Positions 1 through 11,970 of a DNA stretch of 64,000 nucleotides are shown here, piece after piece. A program made the position numbers and the translations under genes. Below the pieces are notes generated by a model, which had not been told where the DNA came from, searched no databases, and saw only the letters and a list, made by a program, of their open reading frames with translations. Each line of letters begins with the position of its first letter. Positions within the stretch are counted from its first letter, which is position 1. The stretch comes from Cruorifilaria tuberocauda (lineage: Eukaryota > Nematoda > Chromadorea > Rhabditida > Onchocercidae): contig JABVXU010000024.1 of NCBI GenBank assembly GCA_013365365.1, positions 285,076-349,075 of the forward strand, read 5' to 3'.

Positions 1-2160
1 TCGAAACAACTGAGATCCTTTCTTAATAATTAAAATTCAGGCTTTCCTCATATGAAGTTTTTAGCTCCAATTTGTAATAATATTTGTTACAAATTGGAGA
101 TAAATTAATATTTAAATCAGTGTTTAAGTAATGTTCAAATTATTTATTGATTTTACTTTAATATAATTGACCCTCTCATGGTTAGCAAGGTTAACACCGA
201 AATCATGAATTACAGAAATGCAATTAAAATTCAAAGAAACTGATCATCCAGGTTATAAAATTATAAAAGAAATAGATTATAAAAATGTTATCAATAATGC
301 TTCGCTACATGACATGCAACATTGCGTAGGCATTTTTGCAACTTTTAAAATATATTTTGGAGTTGCGTTTTTCTAAAATTTTAGCTATTTTTGTATATTT
401 TAGAAGTGTATTTCAAATATTAATTTAAATGTGATAATTTTTGTCGCATTCCGAACTGTGGAATAAACAATACTCAAGATAAGGATAATAAGTAAAAAAA
501 AATCTCTAATCTGATTTTCTTGGGTACATTATATCTTAAATGTTGGTCTAACTAAAGTAAGACTGTACTTCTAAAAATCTAAAGTATTTTGAGTAGCATT
601 TTAAAAATTAGTGCTTTTCATAAATAGAATTCAATTATTTTAATATGGTTTTTTTCCTACTTACTACAGCAAAAAAGAAAAACGAGTAATCAATCTATTT
701 ATGCCGTTTTTTGGCTATGACCTCCCCAGCAGAATTTGAATAGAACTAAAATATATGAAATTAAGAGAGCATTGTTGAATAAGCCTTATCATAATTTATC
801 TTTTATTCAGAGATGAATTGCCTTCTGGTAATGCACCTATATTTAATCTGAAAAAAAACCTTACTTCATTTAAGGATAAATAGAATTGTATTAACAAAAA
901 AAAAAATACAAGCTTTTGTTCAAAGTCAGTCAAAATCATAAACCTGTTCCATTTTCAAATCTTCACTGCTTAATGGTCAAAAATACACTTTAAATTGAAA
1001 ATTATAATGTCAATGCTAAGGTAACATAAGAAGTAAAATGTACCAATTTAAAAATACTATGGTAGGTCATTGCTTTCCAAATAAGACTTCAGATTTGTAG
1101 CTCATATAGTTATACAGTTTGAAGTGCTATGATTCAAATTTAATCCTTTTGATAAGGATTTAAGGCACAAAAAACATTTCTACTTGGGAGGTACGGATAG
1201 ACCAAATTAATGGAGTTATGAGAAAGGCTGCTCCTCATGGGCTTAATGAATGCAACACACTGCTCTGCAATAGCTCAAAGAATTTTATGTGACAACGGAG
1301 ATAACTTTCTACCGTATCATATTGAGCTTAAGCAGAAACTGCAATGTAATAACACCTCGCCTATACCTCCTTCCACTCTACAACACCCCCAAAGACCTGC
1401 TTTCCATGTCCGAAATGAAAAGTTTGCATGCAATGCCCGAGCCGTGAAACAGAGACAATACTCGGCCAACCATGTTTAAGTGGTTCGCTCGAAACGTGAT
1501 GACGGAAGCAGAGTGAATTGGGAGATCTCGAGAGGTGATGGCGGTGGAAGGGAATTTGAACGATATATGGAATAGGGACTTCGGGGCTGAAGTTGCAGAC
1601 TTATAAAGATTTCAGCATAAGGAAGCCGCATTTACTGATTTACTGTACTCCCTTTCGGACTTCTGAGGCAGTTGGGTTCGACATTACCTTGCTGTCGCGA
1701 GTCGATCCCTCACGCAGCTTAGTGTGATTATATCACTGCTGGGGATGGATATGACGCTGTTTATTTAGGATCGACTGGCCAGGACTGATTGTTTTAGAAT
1801 CGTCTTCATTTTATTTCATTGCCTGATTGCTATGGAATGTTGAATAAATTTGAAAAATTTTCCCGATATATGTTATTTCAGACTGTCATTGGTTTCTACT
1901 CGTTTCTCTTCTGCAGGATTTTTAAATTTAGCGGTGTTCTTATTTCTCAGTATATATATTGCTCAGTTTTATCAATGCAAAGCTTCCATAATTTCTGCTC
2001 TTTTCGCTCTTTTCTGAGCCAAATTTAGTGGTACTTGTTGAATGTATATTTCTGATGTTTCGTTAAATTTTGCTTTAGTGAAATGTTATTGACAGTGCTG
2101 CTCTAATTTAACCACAAATCCATTTAGCAGCCAGAATTACTTTTTTGACGAAAGGATCAA
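1..2160. other. Upstream intergenic region with a GC-richer island
   Basis: No gene is supported here. The first 1.1 kb is plain AT-rich sequence with homopolymer runs (for example the A-run near 895-905). From about 1190 to 1790 the sequence becomes clearly richer in G+C and CpG. An ATG-initiated open frame of 80 codons (1237-1479, +) lies there, but it has no recognised domain and no splice context that ties it to the next gene. The island could be the promoter/5' region of the SRRM1 gene that starts at 2161, or hold a noncoding transcript. No tRNA, SL RNA or snRNA signature was found in it. Confidence 0.5.
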
Positions 2161-4897
2161 ATGGCTGATGCAGGCTTTTATCGTGGAACAAGTAGCGAAC
2201 AGGATAGTCGCTTTACCGATAAGGAGCGCAAATTGCTGAAGCAAATGCGTTTCGAAGAAGCACTTGACGAAAAGGTAATATTTCACTTCTCCGAGATGAT
2301 GTAAATTATATATATTATAAATCCAACCACCCACATCTTCTATATAATGCCGTTGTTATCCAAGTTCGCGTGCATGTTGGTCCATTCACGACACGTCTCA
2401 TAATTTTGTTCCTTAACTGAGTGCATAGTCAAGATTTAAAAAGTAAAGGTAATTTTTTTTTTGTTGAAACATTTATTTTTTCTTCTTTCAACATGAAACT
2501 GTTTAAATTTTTTTATAACATATAATATTGATAGGTAGGGAAGGGTGCGTAGACAATTGAGTATATCAGTTTAAATGGAATCTGTTGGAGGAGTTATGAA
2601 AGAAGCAAAGAAAATTAGATAAAGACATAGTGTGGTGTATTCTATAGGCTTTGGTATTCATTTGTAAACTAATTATTATGTTTTGAAGAGACCGTGAGTG
2701 AGTTTGTGAGGTTAAGATCTGCATGGATCGAGTGAATCTGGACGTGCTTAAACCCTGGATCACTGCCAAGTTGAACGATATCCTGGGCCTAGAAGACGAT
2801 GTCGTCATTGAATATGTATTCAGCCAGTTGGAGGAGAAATCATTGAATCCGAAAGTGATGCAGATCAATTTAACTGGTTTCCTTAATGCCCGACGAGCAC
2901 GGGAATTTATGGGTATTATTTCATCATTCATTTTAAATTTCGTTTGAGTCCGTGTGGAGGATATCTAATAATTCAAACTAAAGCATCATATCGCTTAATG
3001 CCCCTTTTATTTAGATGCATTTATGTCATTTCATTACAGGTGAATTGTGGAGTATGTTAATTGAAGCACAAAGTAGTGAAGACGGTATTCCAACATCACT
3101 AGTAGAAAAGAAAATGAAAGAAATACAAGATAAGGTATTTACTCTTCTCTTGAATTGCATTTATCTGGATATTATATCTGTTTTTGCTTTTAACAGTATT
3201 TTTTAGTCTATTTCTCACTGTAGATATAATTATCATCAATAATTTCTCATTTTGTGATTATCTGATTTGTTGTAGCAATTTTTTACAAGAAAATCAGAGA
3301 AGATTTAATTTTATCATCCCTCATGATATAGAATAGAAGGATATAATTTTTTGGTTACTTTGATGATCTTTTATATGCTGAAAAATGTCATCAAAATTTG
3401 CACCAAGGAAGGTTTAGGCAAAAAATATGAGCGTCTCGTCTTCCAACGGTGCAGCTGCTGAAGTTGCTGGATCAGATTGGAAGAATCGGTACGATTCTTT
3501 GACTGGTGGACGATACGGTAATCGAGAGAGCAAAACTATCACTGAGAATGAACGAGGCAGAAAGGACGACGATCGGCACAGAAGTCATCGAGATCAAGAA
3601 AGTGATAAAAGCAGAGAAAGTGGTCGTATCAAGGAGGATGATAGTATGGTTTTGCTTGGTTTACTTTATTCTTTATTTAAATTTTAAGTTATAGCCAAAA
3701 TTTGTGGAGAAGTCTGGTTCCAAGCGGATATATTATTCGGCCGGGTTATAATATTTTTGAGCCATTTTGCTACGCATGATATTACAGCATCAAACTTTAT
3801 AGATTAACAATGCAAGTGAAATTTTGATATTAATCTTGCTCTATTTAGATTTCAAAATCAGACATTTAAACTATTATAGGAGTTGAAAGAAAGCGTGGTG
3901 AGGAAAAACAGTTTAAGGATGAAAGGTTGAGATCACATAGCCGATCTCCCACACGGCGACATTTTTATGATGAACGAATGGAAAGAAAAAAAGAGCGTTA
4001 TCGTTCACCTAATAGGTATGTTGTCGGAATTTATCGTCAATGTTCCAAAGATAATTTGGACGCTCAGTTACCGTCTAGATGAACGAATATTACAACGACG
4101 AACAAGGGAAGCATGCTTTTTGAGATTAATGAAATGTGAGGTATATTGTGAAGGAATTTACTAGTGAGGTATTGTCCTACCCAACTTTCTGTTAATGGAA
4201 ATTTAATATGTTTATAGCTTTAGATCTCCACCGCGCCGAAAATTCACAGAACGAAAAGAGGAGACCCGAAGACGAAGTCGGAGTAACGAACGTCGCAAAA
4301 GGTGAAGGATTTTTTAATGTTTGTATTTTTTTTATTTTCTTCTAATATTCATTTGTAATCACTAATATACTAACGGTCCCTTTACCTTAGTGAAGCAGCT
4401 AATATATCAGAAGCATAGGAGGATAAAATCATATTTCATCTGAAACAATTGGTAAGAAACATTTTAAAGTGCACAGTTATCGTCAGGTAGCATTCCAGAA
4501 ATTTCGATGTACTGTGATAATAAAAGTGAAGTTAACTAATTTTGATCCAACTGGGTTTCTGTAGGAAATATTCCACGGTATAGTATTTTGAAGAGGTTTG
4601 CAAAATAATTTAATAATCGTAACCAATGAAGTACCGAAAGGGATATTTTTGTTTTTACTTCGCTATTTTCAGGAAGCGATCAGCGTCATTGGATCTCGTA
4701 GACGAGAAGCAAAGGTAAGTTTTTTATAGTTCCGCCGCCTTATATCTTTATTTTTCTAATTTTACAGTTTCAGGAAAAAGAAAAAGAGACATTCAAAGAA
4801 GCATGCCAGTGATTCAGATTCAGAACGAGCGAAGAGAAGGAAGAAGCACAAAAAGGAGAAAAAGCGTAAAAAACATAACAGTTCTGATTCTGATTGA
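2161..4897 (+). CDS. rsr-1: SRRM1/SRm160 (RSR-1) PWI-domain splicing coactivator
   Basis: Eight exons: 2161-2274, 2717-2912, 3040-3134, 3418-3643, 3880-4015, 4218-4301, 4673-4714, 4774-4897. They sum to 1017 nt, giving 338 residues, with all junctions GT-AG and in phase. The N-terminus (MADAGFYRGTSSEQDSRF, then FEEALDEK) and the following PWI domain (about residues 40-135, with KPWI, MQINLTGFLNAR and REFMGELW) are diagnostic for SRRM1, a nuclear splicing coactivator that binds nucleic acid through PWI and bridges exon-bound SR proteins to snRNPs. The rest is low complexity: an RS/charged stretch (SRSPTRR, SRSNERRK), then a very basic lysine/arginine tail ending in SSDSD. The protein is much shorter than the vertebrate family member (about 900 residues), mainly because the RS region is reduced. 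An upstream AG near 2129 could accept a spliced leader. The start is the first ATG of the conserved N-terminus. Intron 6 holds a possible alternative last exon (see findings). Confidence 0.93.
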
Positions 4898-5292
4898 AAG
4901 TTTCAATGTTTATCAAAGAGCAGTGTGTTATCGTGTTTTGATTTTCATAATTTGTTTTCTGATATCATGATAAAAACCTCACTTATCGAATCTGGCAACA
5001 TTCTAAATTCAACAAAACTTCAACAAATCATGTATCAATCTCACAAGTATTTTGTTAGTGTCACTATGTGAATTTCCGCCACTCGTGCTTAATGAATGCT
5101 AGATCGAAATTAAATTCTTGATTTTCCAAACTAGCAGTTTTAGGTTATCCAACAGCTGCCTGTCTGGAAATGTCAAGTGAAAAATCAAAAAGTTCTAACA
5201 TACCAATGATAATTGAGATGTATTTTTTATTCCAGCTGTACTTTCTGTAACATGAAGATCGAGATTGTTTGAATTCTAGGGAAAACAGTCGT

Positions 5293-6068
5293 CTAATCGT
5301 AGGTTCTTGCATCACGAATTTCGGACGGTACGTTGACCTCTATGCCCGGTAGATCTTCTACTGTTAACTTTACTTGACAACCAAGACGTGAGAAATCCGT
5401 TGCTTCAGGTGCCAAGTCTAATAAGTCAAGTTCTTCTTCGACTGGTGAAGGCAATCTGTAAAGGATGGATTAAATGCAGATTAAGAGATCTTGCCCTTTA
5501 ACTGTAATTGCTTATCAGGGAGTCTTAGTAGAAATGAATTGGATTTATATCGGAGTTTAGAAATAGGACTTGAGAAATTTGTTGAATTTATGAAGAATTC
5601 TATAAATATGTGAATAATAACCTTTCGCTGCTCTGTATAGTTCACCAAAAGCTCTTCAACGAGAATAAAATGAATATTAAAGGATTCAACCTTTTGTAAT
5701 GCTCCGGTTCAAGAATGACATGACACGTACAGCAGGCTAATGTACCTTCGCATGCTCCGTAACCATCAATAGGCAAGTCAGCATTAACGACTACTTCATA
5801 TAACGATTGGCCTATTTTACCCGTAGTTTCCAAAATTTCACCTCTATTTTTAAAGCGTATTTTCACATCCCTTGAAAAATTCAAAATTGAATTAAGTTTG
5901 CACATGCCAAAATATTAAAAAAACTGAGAATTGAAAGTTCGAATCTTGACTTTATAACTTAATTATTTTTGTGCATAAAACTTACGGTACTTTGACCGCT
6001 GAACCCCTCCGAAATATGGATTGCTGACAAACAGCCAGTCGAATGCAACACCGCACGACCGTCATCAT
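5293..6068 (-). CDS. Mitochondrial [2Fe-2S] ferredoxin (adrenodoxin type)
   Basis: Three exons in coding order: 6068-5986, 5870-5691, 5455-5293, 426 nt in all, for 141 residues. The first about 27 residues are Arg-rich and lack acidic residues (MMTVVRCCIRLAVCQQSIFRR), as in a mitochondrial targeting peptide. The cluster ligands fit the adrenodoxin pattern C-x5-C-x2-C...C at Cys68, Cys74, Cys77 and Cys114, within GACEGTLACCTCHV and SRLGCQ. The acidic segment VEEELDLLDLA is the usual binding surface for ferredoxin reductase and P450 or assembly partners. Family role: single-electron carrier in the matrix for Fe-S cluster assembly and haem A or steroid chemistry. I cannot separate FDX1-like from FDX2-like use from sequence alone. 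A strong AG acceptor (CTTGCAG) sits 3 nt before the first ATG, which suggests trans-splicing or a 5' UTR intron; a second ATG follows immediately. It converges on SRRM1, about 395 bp apart. Confidence 0.93.
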
Positions 6069-9000
6069 AATCTGCAAGAATTAATCTTTATTTTCTCAAA
6101 TTCTTGTTCTTCTGATATCGATTCCCATTTGTCTGAAAAATCTCCAATCACCTTGAATATCCTAAAAGAGCAAAGATTTGGAACTTGAGTTCAGGGAGTT
6201 CCGAGCTTAATTGCAAGGTTTTTTAACAATGGTCATCCACTATTATAAAAGATGACGAGTAGCATATAAAAAATAAATGAATTGCAAACTATATGAATTA
6301 AAAGTGAGCACACCGAGAAGTAGACTAAAACATGATATCATGAGAATAAACTATGCCAATTCCAGTTACATAATAAATATGCATACTGAAAACTATAAAT
6401 TCATGATATATCGGTAGTGTTATCCCATCGTAAATTTCATTCCAGAATAGTGTATTGGAGTCGATCTCCTACCTTCTTAAGATACCATAATATATTAGAT
6501 CAATGGACAAAATTCAAATTGAATTTCTTTACTCTGAACATTAAGTGAAATACAATATGCGACAAATGGATTCACAGATAATGGTGAATTCTTGCCACAT
6601 TAAAATCAACTGTCCACGAAAATCCTTTTGGAATCAAACAATGAAAACAACAATTGTTAGGAGCAGATGTTAAAATATAAACCTTACCAGATAGAACCGC
6701 ATTGTTTAGTTTTTTTCTTCATTTCTGTATAAATTGAAGCATTTATTTCAGTTTGACAACAAAGTGAGATAAAAGCAAATCTTAATCACAAAGTGAGAAG
6801 AATTTTTAAATAAAAAAGCCACTTATAAACTGCTTTTCTATATATAACAGAAATGAAAATGAGATATTACACAGTTAACGCCAATGAGATTGGAACATCA
6901 AAGCAAAATGTGATGGTTTATAAATGAGATCGAAACGGAAGATAATTTCTTTACCTATAAAGTCATCCAAATTGGGTGGCCAAACATGCAAAGCAGGGCT
7001 AAGCGATGCAAGCATCCAAAAAAAAAATGCAGTTTCATAGTATGAGTTATCATCACTGCTTATTTTAAAAAGAATGGTTGTAAACAGACATCTTAAAAAC
7101 CTAATAAATTTGAAACATTAAAAAGATTTACAAAGCTATTACAAAATTAACAAATAAATAATGTAATATAGTTACAAATATATATGATAGCATTATGTTG
7201 AGAAGTGCACTGCGCTGAAGTAATAAATTACTTTGAGGACGAAGTAAAAGACAAAGAAAATGAAAAAGTTCTTTACAAATAATTTGTGCAAAATATTACT
7301 TATATTGCTATATCTTTTATCATGTGATACAAAAAGTATGACTATATCATTTTATGAATGATATGCAATGATTGATAAGGTGTTAGTGAATACACTCCCT
7401 CCATTTATTGTTTCTTTTATTTTCAAATAAAAGAACTATAAAAATAAAAATAATCCTTTTCCTCGACCATTTTATGAATTCTTAATATTCATTTCACTTC
7501 TTTGCGACTAATAAAATCCATTTTTAAACATATAGCAATCGAAACAACCATTTCGCTGAAAATCGAACTGATAATTAAACATACAATCAAAATAAATCCA
7601 TTTATATGTGAAAACTCATTCATATATTTGGGATAATTGGGACGATAGCAGAGGCTTTCCTCTGACCTGGAACAAAATACTAGTAGCGTCCCCGATAGAG
7701 TTTTCTACAACAAATCGCAAAAAGCTGTCAACTTGAAACGGTTTTCATTGCTTAATGAAATCTTTTACATTTTATTTTATTGAACTTTTTATTACAACAT
7801 AAAAACTTTGGAAAATATTAATATAAAGACCATAAATCTTCAATCACAAATTGGAGGCCCAAAAATAACAATGCCTTCATTACAGACATTTTCATACATC
7901 TTCGATAATTGATACTTCGAAGTAAATATGTAAATTTAAAAGAAAAACAATAAATCGATTACCTGGAAAACTTTTTCTCAACTTTACCAGAACTCCAAAT
8001 TATAAATTTTTTCATTTCGAAAGAATCAGTTCCTCAAATATAACTCTATATAAATCTTCCACAATTCTTCCACAAATTCTTCGTTATATACATAGAGGAA
8101 TACTTTGAATGACAACAATAAATTACTGAAAACTCCTCAACATAAAAAAAATAATTTCCAAAAAAATTCACAAAGAAACTTGAAGTTGGACATTGGAATA
8201 AATCACATGTGTATTTGTCTCAAGTTCTGAAGATTGTTGGAAATTATATATTAAAATAAAGTTATATAAAAATTTCTTTGCAAAAAGGAAAGGTATCAAA
8301 TTGTCACGGAATGTGCTCCAATCTTCAAAGCAACATAAAAAATTTGTTATAAATTATCTAGATAAACCATTGATTCTGCTTCATAAAAATCTTCATCTTC
8401 ATCACAAAGTTTTTTAGCATACATCACGTAAGAGTAATCACTGAGGGGCCACAGGTCAAAACTTTTATATACCGCATCTTTAGGAGAAATTGAAATTTTC
8501 ATGGATAAAGAATTTAATAATGACATACTATGATAGACTACAAAAACTGTTAATTAAAACATCTTTTGATTTAACTCTTTTCGTTCCAAGTAAATTCACT
8601 GAAAATTTACTAATTGAATTTAACTCAAATATGCCAGCTTACTACCACAAAATATACTTGTTTCTAAAAGCGTATTTCCAAAATGTTCATGGAAATAAAA
8701 GCAAGATGATAGGGATACCTGACTGTAAATTAGTCCATTGAATACAGCAGATGCTTCTCTAAAATATCGTTTCCATCGTAAAATATTAGAATTGATCCTC
8801 ACACTGTCTCACACAATTGTTTTTGCCAAAACTTACGCCTAAAAATTGAGTAAGGATACTCGTAAATTTTTCTAAACATAAGGAAAACCGAAAACACTAA
8901 TAAAAGTCAGAATTTGATTAAAAAAACCATTCAGATATAATTACTTGTACAATAAAACAAGAATTAAAGTGAAGTACGACTGGAATGTTCACTACTTCCA

Positions 9001-9922
9001 AAAACAACATTGATGCCTTTTCCAGAAATCTCGATCTATACAGCCTATGATATTGGAAGGTATTGAACATCTAAGCCAAATCTGAAAATTTATTAATTCT
9101 ATTAATCGCTAATTCACTAATAAACTGTACACGAAATGTATTGCTATTCGCTTAATCGCAAGACAAGTTTCCGGACATTTAAAACCATTGAATCGTCAGA
9201 ACTGCAATCACTGAATCAGTCACAAACACATGCCACGTGAAAAGATGTTATCGAGAGATGTCGGGTAGTACCCAAGCACGTTCAAAAATCCGCATAAGGA
9301 CATTTCGGCATAACCTTCCAAGCAACACTTTCAAATTCTGGTAATTGTCTGACGATACCAGACAAAGAATCGTTACCTCAATTATCGCTGTTACGACTAT
9401 TCTCCGACATACTCCATATATTTAATAGTAGGTTACTAATCTATAGTTGTCTTGATGGCCAACGGCTTTTAACTGTGATTGAACGATTTGAAAAAAGTCA
9501 AATAATGGAGGTCCTGTTATCTGATACAATCGGCACTGAATCTCGTGAAACTCTCTTCACTCAGTGACTGCATTTTAACATACTAATGGTAATTGAGAAT
9601 ATTCGTAACAGTGCGACTTTTTAAAGATGCCGAAGATATTGAAGAACCATCTTTCAAAATTTCGATAATACTGTGTGTGGACATTACAAATAAGTATTTA
9701 TTACATGCCTTGACAGAGCCGTATCAGTAGAAATATTCGAGCAAGTGTGCTCGAAAGTTATACAAATAATACGCGTTACTACATGCTGAAGTATGAGGAT
9801 AAACCGGTTTGTTGTTAAAAATTTACTTCAGTGGATCGAAGCGCATTTAAAAGAATCTTTCGTTGGTGAGATAAGTGAAGATAGCACTGCAGTCCAGAAT
9901 ATCCAAGAAGGGAGTTGAATAT
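6069..9922. other. Intergenic region, no gene seen
   Basis: AT-rich sequence separates the ferredoxin 5' end from the 3' end of the sperm protein gene. The longest open frames (for example 8490-8741 +) show no recognised motif, no convincing splice partners and only AT-driven composition. Around 9050-9800 the base composition is slightly more balanced, but I found no coding exon. I saw no tRNA-like cloverleaf or ordered repeat. Confidence 0.5.
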
Positions 9923-10456
9923 TTACTGAGCCATAATAGGCAAGGTAACTTCTCCGGTTGGTGGTCCTTCTTTGAAAATAGCTGCAGCATCAGAGGCATC
10001 TGCACTTGCTTCCTTGAATTGAATGACAAATTTATCTTCCTTCGGTGGTCCAGCTGTACGAGTGATTTCCAGTGGAGCTGCTGCCCCCGGTTCGACAAAT
10101 CCGTATACCGGTTTCAGGCGATAATCGTTATTATTTGTTGACTTCACCTTCAAGTGAAAATGTTTTACAGGATCTCTTTTTTCAATAAATAGATGAGTAC
10201 AATGGATAAAAAGATGAGAATAAAAAAATTTTAGAGATTCAAAACTACACAATACCTTGAAGGCTAAACGGACACCGCTTGGATTGGCAACCTGATGCAC
10301 AGACTGTCCACCTGCAGCAGGTACCTGAGCAGCTGGTGGATCGATGTTCAATGTCGGTGGTCCGGCTGGTGCAGCAGCCTCCGGTGGAGCTCCTCCCTCT
10401 GGTGGTGCTGGCGCGCCCTCTGCTGGCGGTGCACCCTCTGCTGGAGCATCACCCAT
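9923..10456 (-). CDS. SSP/MSP-domain sperm-specific protein with Ala/Pro-rich N-terminus
   Basis: Two exons: 10456-10256 and 10147-9923, 426 nt, for 141 residues. Residues 1-35 are an Ala/Pro/Gly/Glu-rich extension (repeated PPEGA-like units). Residues about 36-141 form a small major-sperm-protein-type immunoglobulin fold: LNIDPPAAQVPAAGG near the start, then KSTNNNDYRLKPVYGFVEPG and ITRTAGPPKEDKFVIQF, ending in GEVTLPIMAQ. This matches the nematode SSP group (SSP-19/SSP-9-like) rather than the 127-residue cytoskeletal MSPs. Family members are expressed in the male germ line and found in sperm; their exact role is not settled. The intron has a clear GT donor but a weak acceptor (ACTTGAAG), chosen because it keeps frame and the conserved FK-VKS junction. 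An AG (ATTGCAG) 17 nt upstream of the ATG may accept a leader. A TATA box and tandem array lie further upstream and may drive male germ-line expression. Confidence 0.9.
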   Translation of the reverse strand: MGDAPAEGAPPAEGAPAPPEGGAPPEAAAPAGPPTLNIDPPAAQVPAAGGQSVHQVANPSGVRLAFKVLCSFESLKFFYSHLFIHCTHLFIEKRDPVKHFHLKVKSTNNNDYRLKPVYGFVEPGAAAPLEITRTAGPPKEDKFVIQFKEASADASDAAAIFKEGPPTGEVTLPIMAQ

Positions 10457-10710
10457 TGTGTTCCGGATTATCCTGCAATTTTGGGGATTTCGAGGAATTT
10501 AGAGATAGCTAACACTTTGGACTAAAGAAGTGAGATATCAAAGGACGACAGTCGAGTAGTACGAGATGTTCCTGTCACTCAGAGCATTTCCGTAGTATCC
10601 CTCGACATTCCTCCATCCGAATAAATGCTAGCAAAAGTAATCGTCACGACAGACCAACCTTTATGTGCGTCGACTGAAGAAAAAACTGAATGTTTGACTT
10701 AAAACTCGGT

Positions 10711-10717
10711 TTATATA
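10711..10717 (-). promoter_or_regulatory. TATA box upstream of the sperm protein gene
   Basis: Read on the minus strand the site is TATATAA inside AGCTATATAAACC. It lies about 255 bp upstream of the SSP start codon, so transcription would begin near 10680 with a 5' UTR of roughly 220 nt, or with a spliced or trans-spliced leader using the AG just before the ATG. It sits between the gene and the tandem repeat array, which is the expected order for a core promoter with distal elements. No transcript evidence is available. Confidence 0.45.
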
Positions 10718-10735
10718 GCTGTCCGACACAACCTT

Positions 10736-10922
10736 TAATTATGTAATTTAACCTGTTTTGCATTCAATTACGCAGTTTTATCTGTTTTGCATCTAATTAT
10801 GCATTTTACCTGTTTTGCATCTAATTACGCAGTTTCACCTGTTTTGCATCTAATTATGCAATTTTACCTGTTTTGCATCTAATTACGCAGTTTTAGCTGT
10901 TTTGAATCTAATTATGAAATTT
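10736..10922. repeat. 28-29 bp tandem repeat array (about six copies) behind the sperm gene
   Basis: Six adjacent units start near 10751 and share the core CTGTTTTGCATCTAATTA; a partial unit precedes them. Units alternate between an ending of TACGCAG and one of TATGCA, so the array also has a two-unit (about 57-58 bp) higher-order period. Each unit holds a TAATTA homeodomain-like core and TTTGCAT, which on the other strand resembles a POU octamer half. The last unit is the most diverged (TTTTGAATC). The array begins about 20 bp beyond the minus-strand TATA box of the SSP gene, so it could act as a clustered binding-site element, though a neutral minisatellite is also possible. Confidence 0.85.
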
Positions 10923-11970
10923 AGAATAAGATAAATAAAATTGCATAACAAGCAAAATAAACAAGTATTTCAGTAATATCTTTGTATATGTAAATTTACT
11001 TAATTAGGAGAGGCCTCTTGCAAAATATGCGCTGGGTTTTGTAAATGTCTGTCAGTGTATGTATACGTGGTGTGCGAATGTATGTAAGCACCGATAATAA
11101 GAACCTAATATATCGATGTATATTTTTATAGGAGCGTTTGGGAGCTTTGTGGCTGAAAAAAAATTGAGATGTATGATTACCTGAAATGATCCAAAGTAAT
11201 GTGTGTAGGGAGTATACGCGGGCAATTAACAACCGCGGCTGGCGGGATAATTTCTCTGATCTCGAAATACTTTTTCTCAGAACAACTCGTTGGATATATC
11301 ACAGCGTTGTAAAATTTGCATATCAGCATGCTTCTCATATCAAATCTGATAAAAAAACTATTCAATAATCATATATTTTCAGTACTTTGTTTTTGTACGT
11401 GATTTATATGAAAAGCTTATCATGCATATAATAATTCATACTGGACAAAATAAGGTTAACTTCATGTATTACATAGAAACTTTCGAAATGAACTCAAATT
11501 TTGGTAAATTCCGAATAACTGCACCTCTTCTGCCTATGATTTCGTTGGATACCTAATACTTCGATAATATAATCAGCGGAGGTAAATCTATATAGATTGG
11601 AACATTACGCTGTAAACATGTCGCAAATTGAACATAAGCCGTGGATGAAATTAAGTTTCATTTCAAGAGAAATGGTAACGACATTAACACCGCCGTTGTC
11701 GTTGATGGTACATAATGGTCTCATTGTGATATGTAGTACTCTTATCTTAAAAGATTCCCCAAAACCACACCTTTTTTTACATGGTAATGATAATATTATA
11801 ATTAAATGAGTGAGGAAAATTTAATTTGCAATTAATCACACTTATCATTTCGGTTTATTCCACAACTTTTCATCTATTATTTTGTGGATATACTAGAAAA
11901 AATACCAAATTATAATGTGCAGCTACTTTCATAGGTTAGAGAAATTCATTACAAATTGGCAGAGGTTTAT
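10923..11970. other. Divergent intergenic region between sperm gene and NEK kinase
   Basis: This about 1 kb region separates the minus-strand SSP gene (with its repeat array) from the plus-strand kinase, so it could hold promoter elements for both. GATA-like motifs (AGATAA) occur next to the repeat array near 10929. Short open frames at 10996-11368 and 11597-11809 lie on both strands and look like chance. An AG (GGCAG) at 11958-11962, 8 nt before the kinase ATG, is a candidate leader acceptor. Confidence 0.4.

Noticed and set aside
1237..1479. 80-codon ATG frame in the left GC island
   Set aside because: No domain, no splice partners and no clear coding bias; kept only as part of the island description.
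5925..5960. GTTCGAATC tRNA T-loop-like string upstream of ferredoxin exon 2
   Set aside because: No matching acceptor, D or anticodon stems can be drawn around it, and it lies within an intron.
8490..8802. Overlapping open frames on both strands between ferredoxin and the sperm gene
   Set aside because: Both are AT-driven, low-complexity translations; neither has family motifs or good splice signals.
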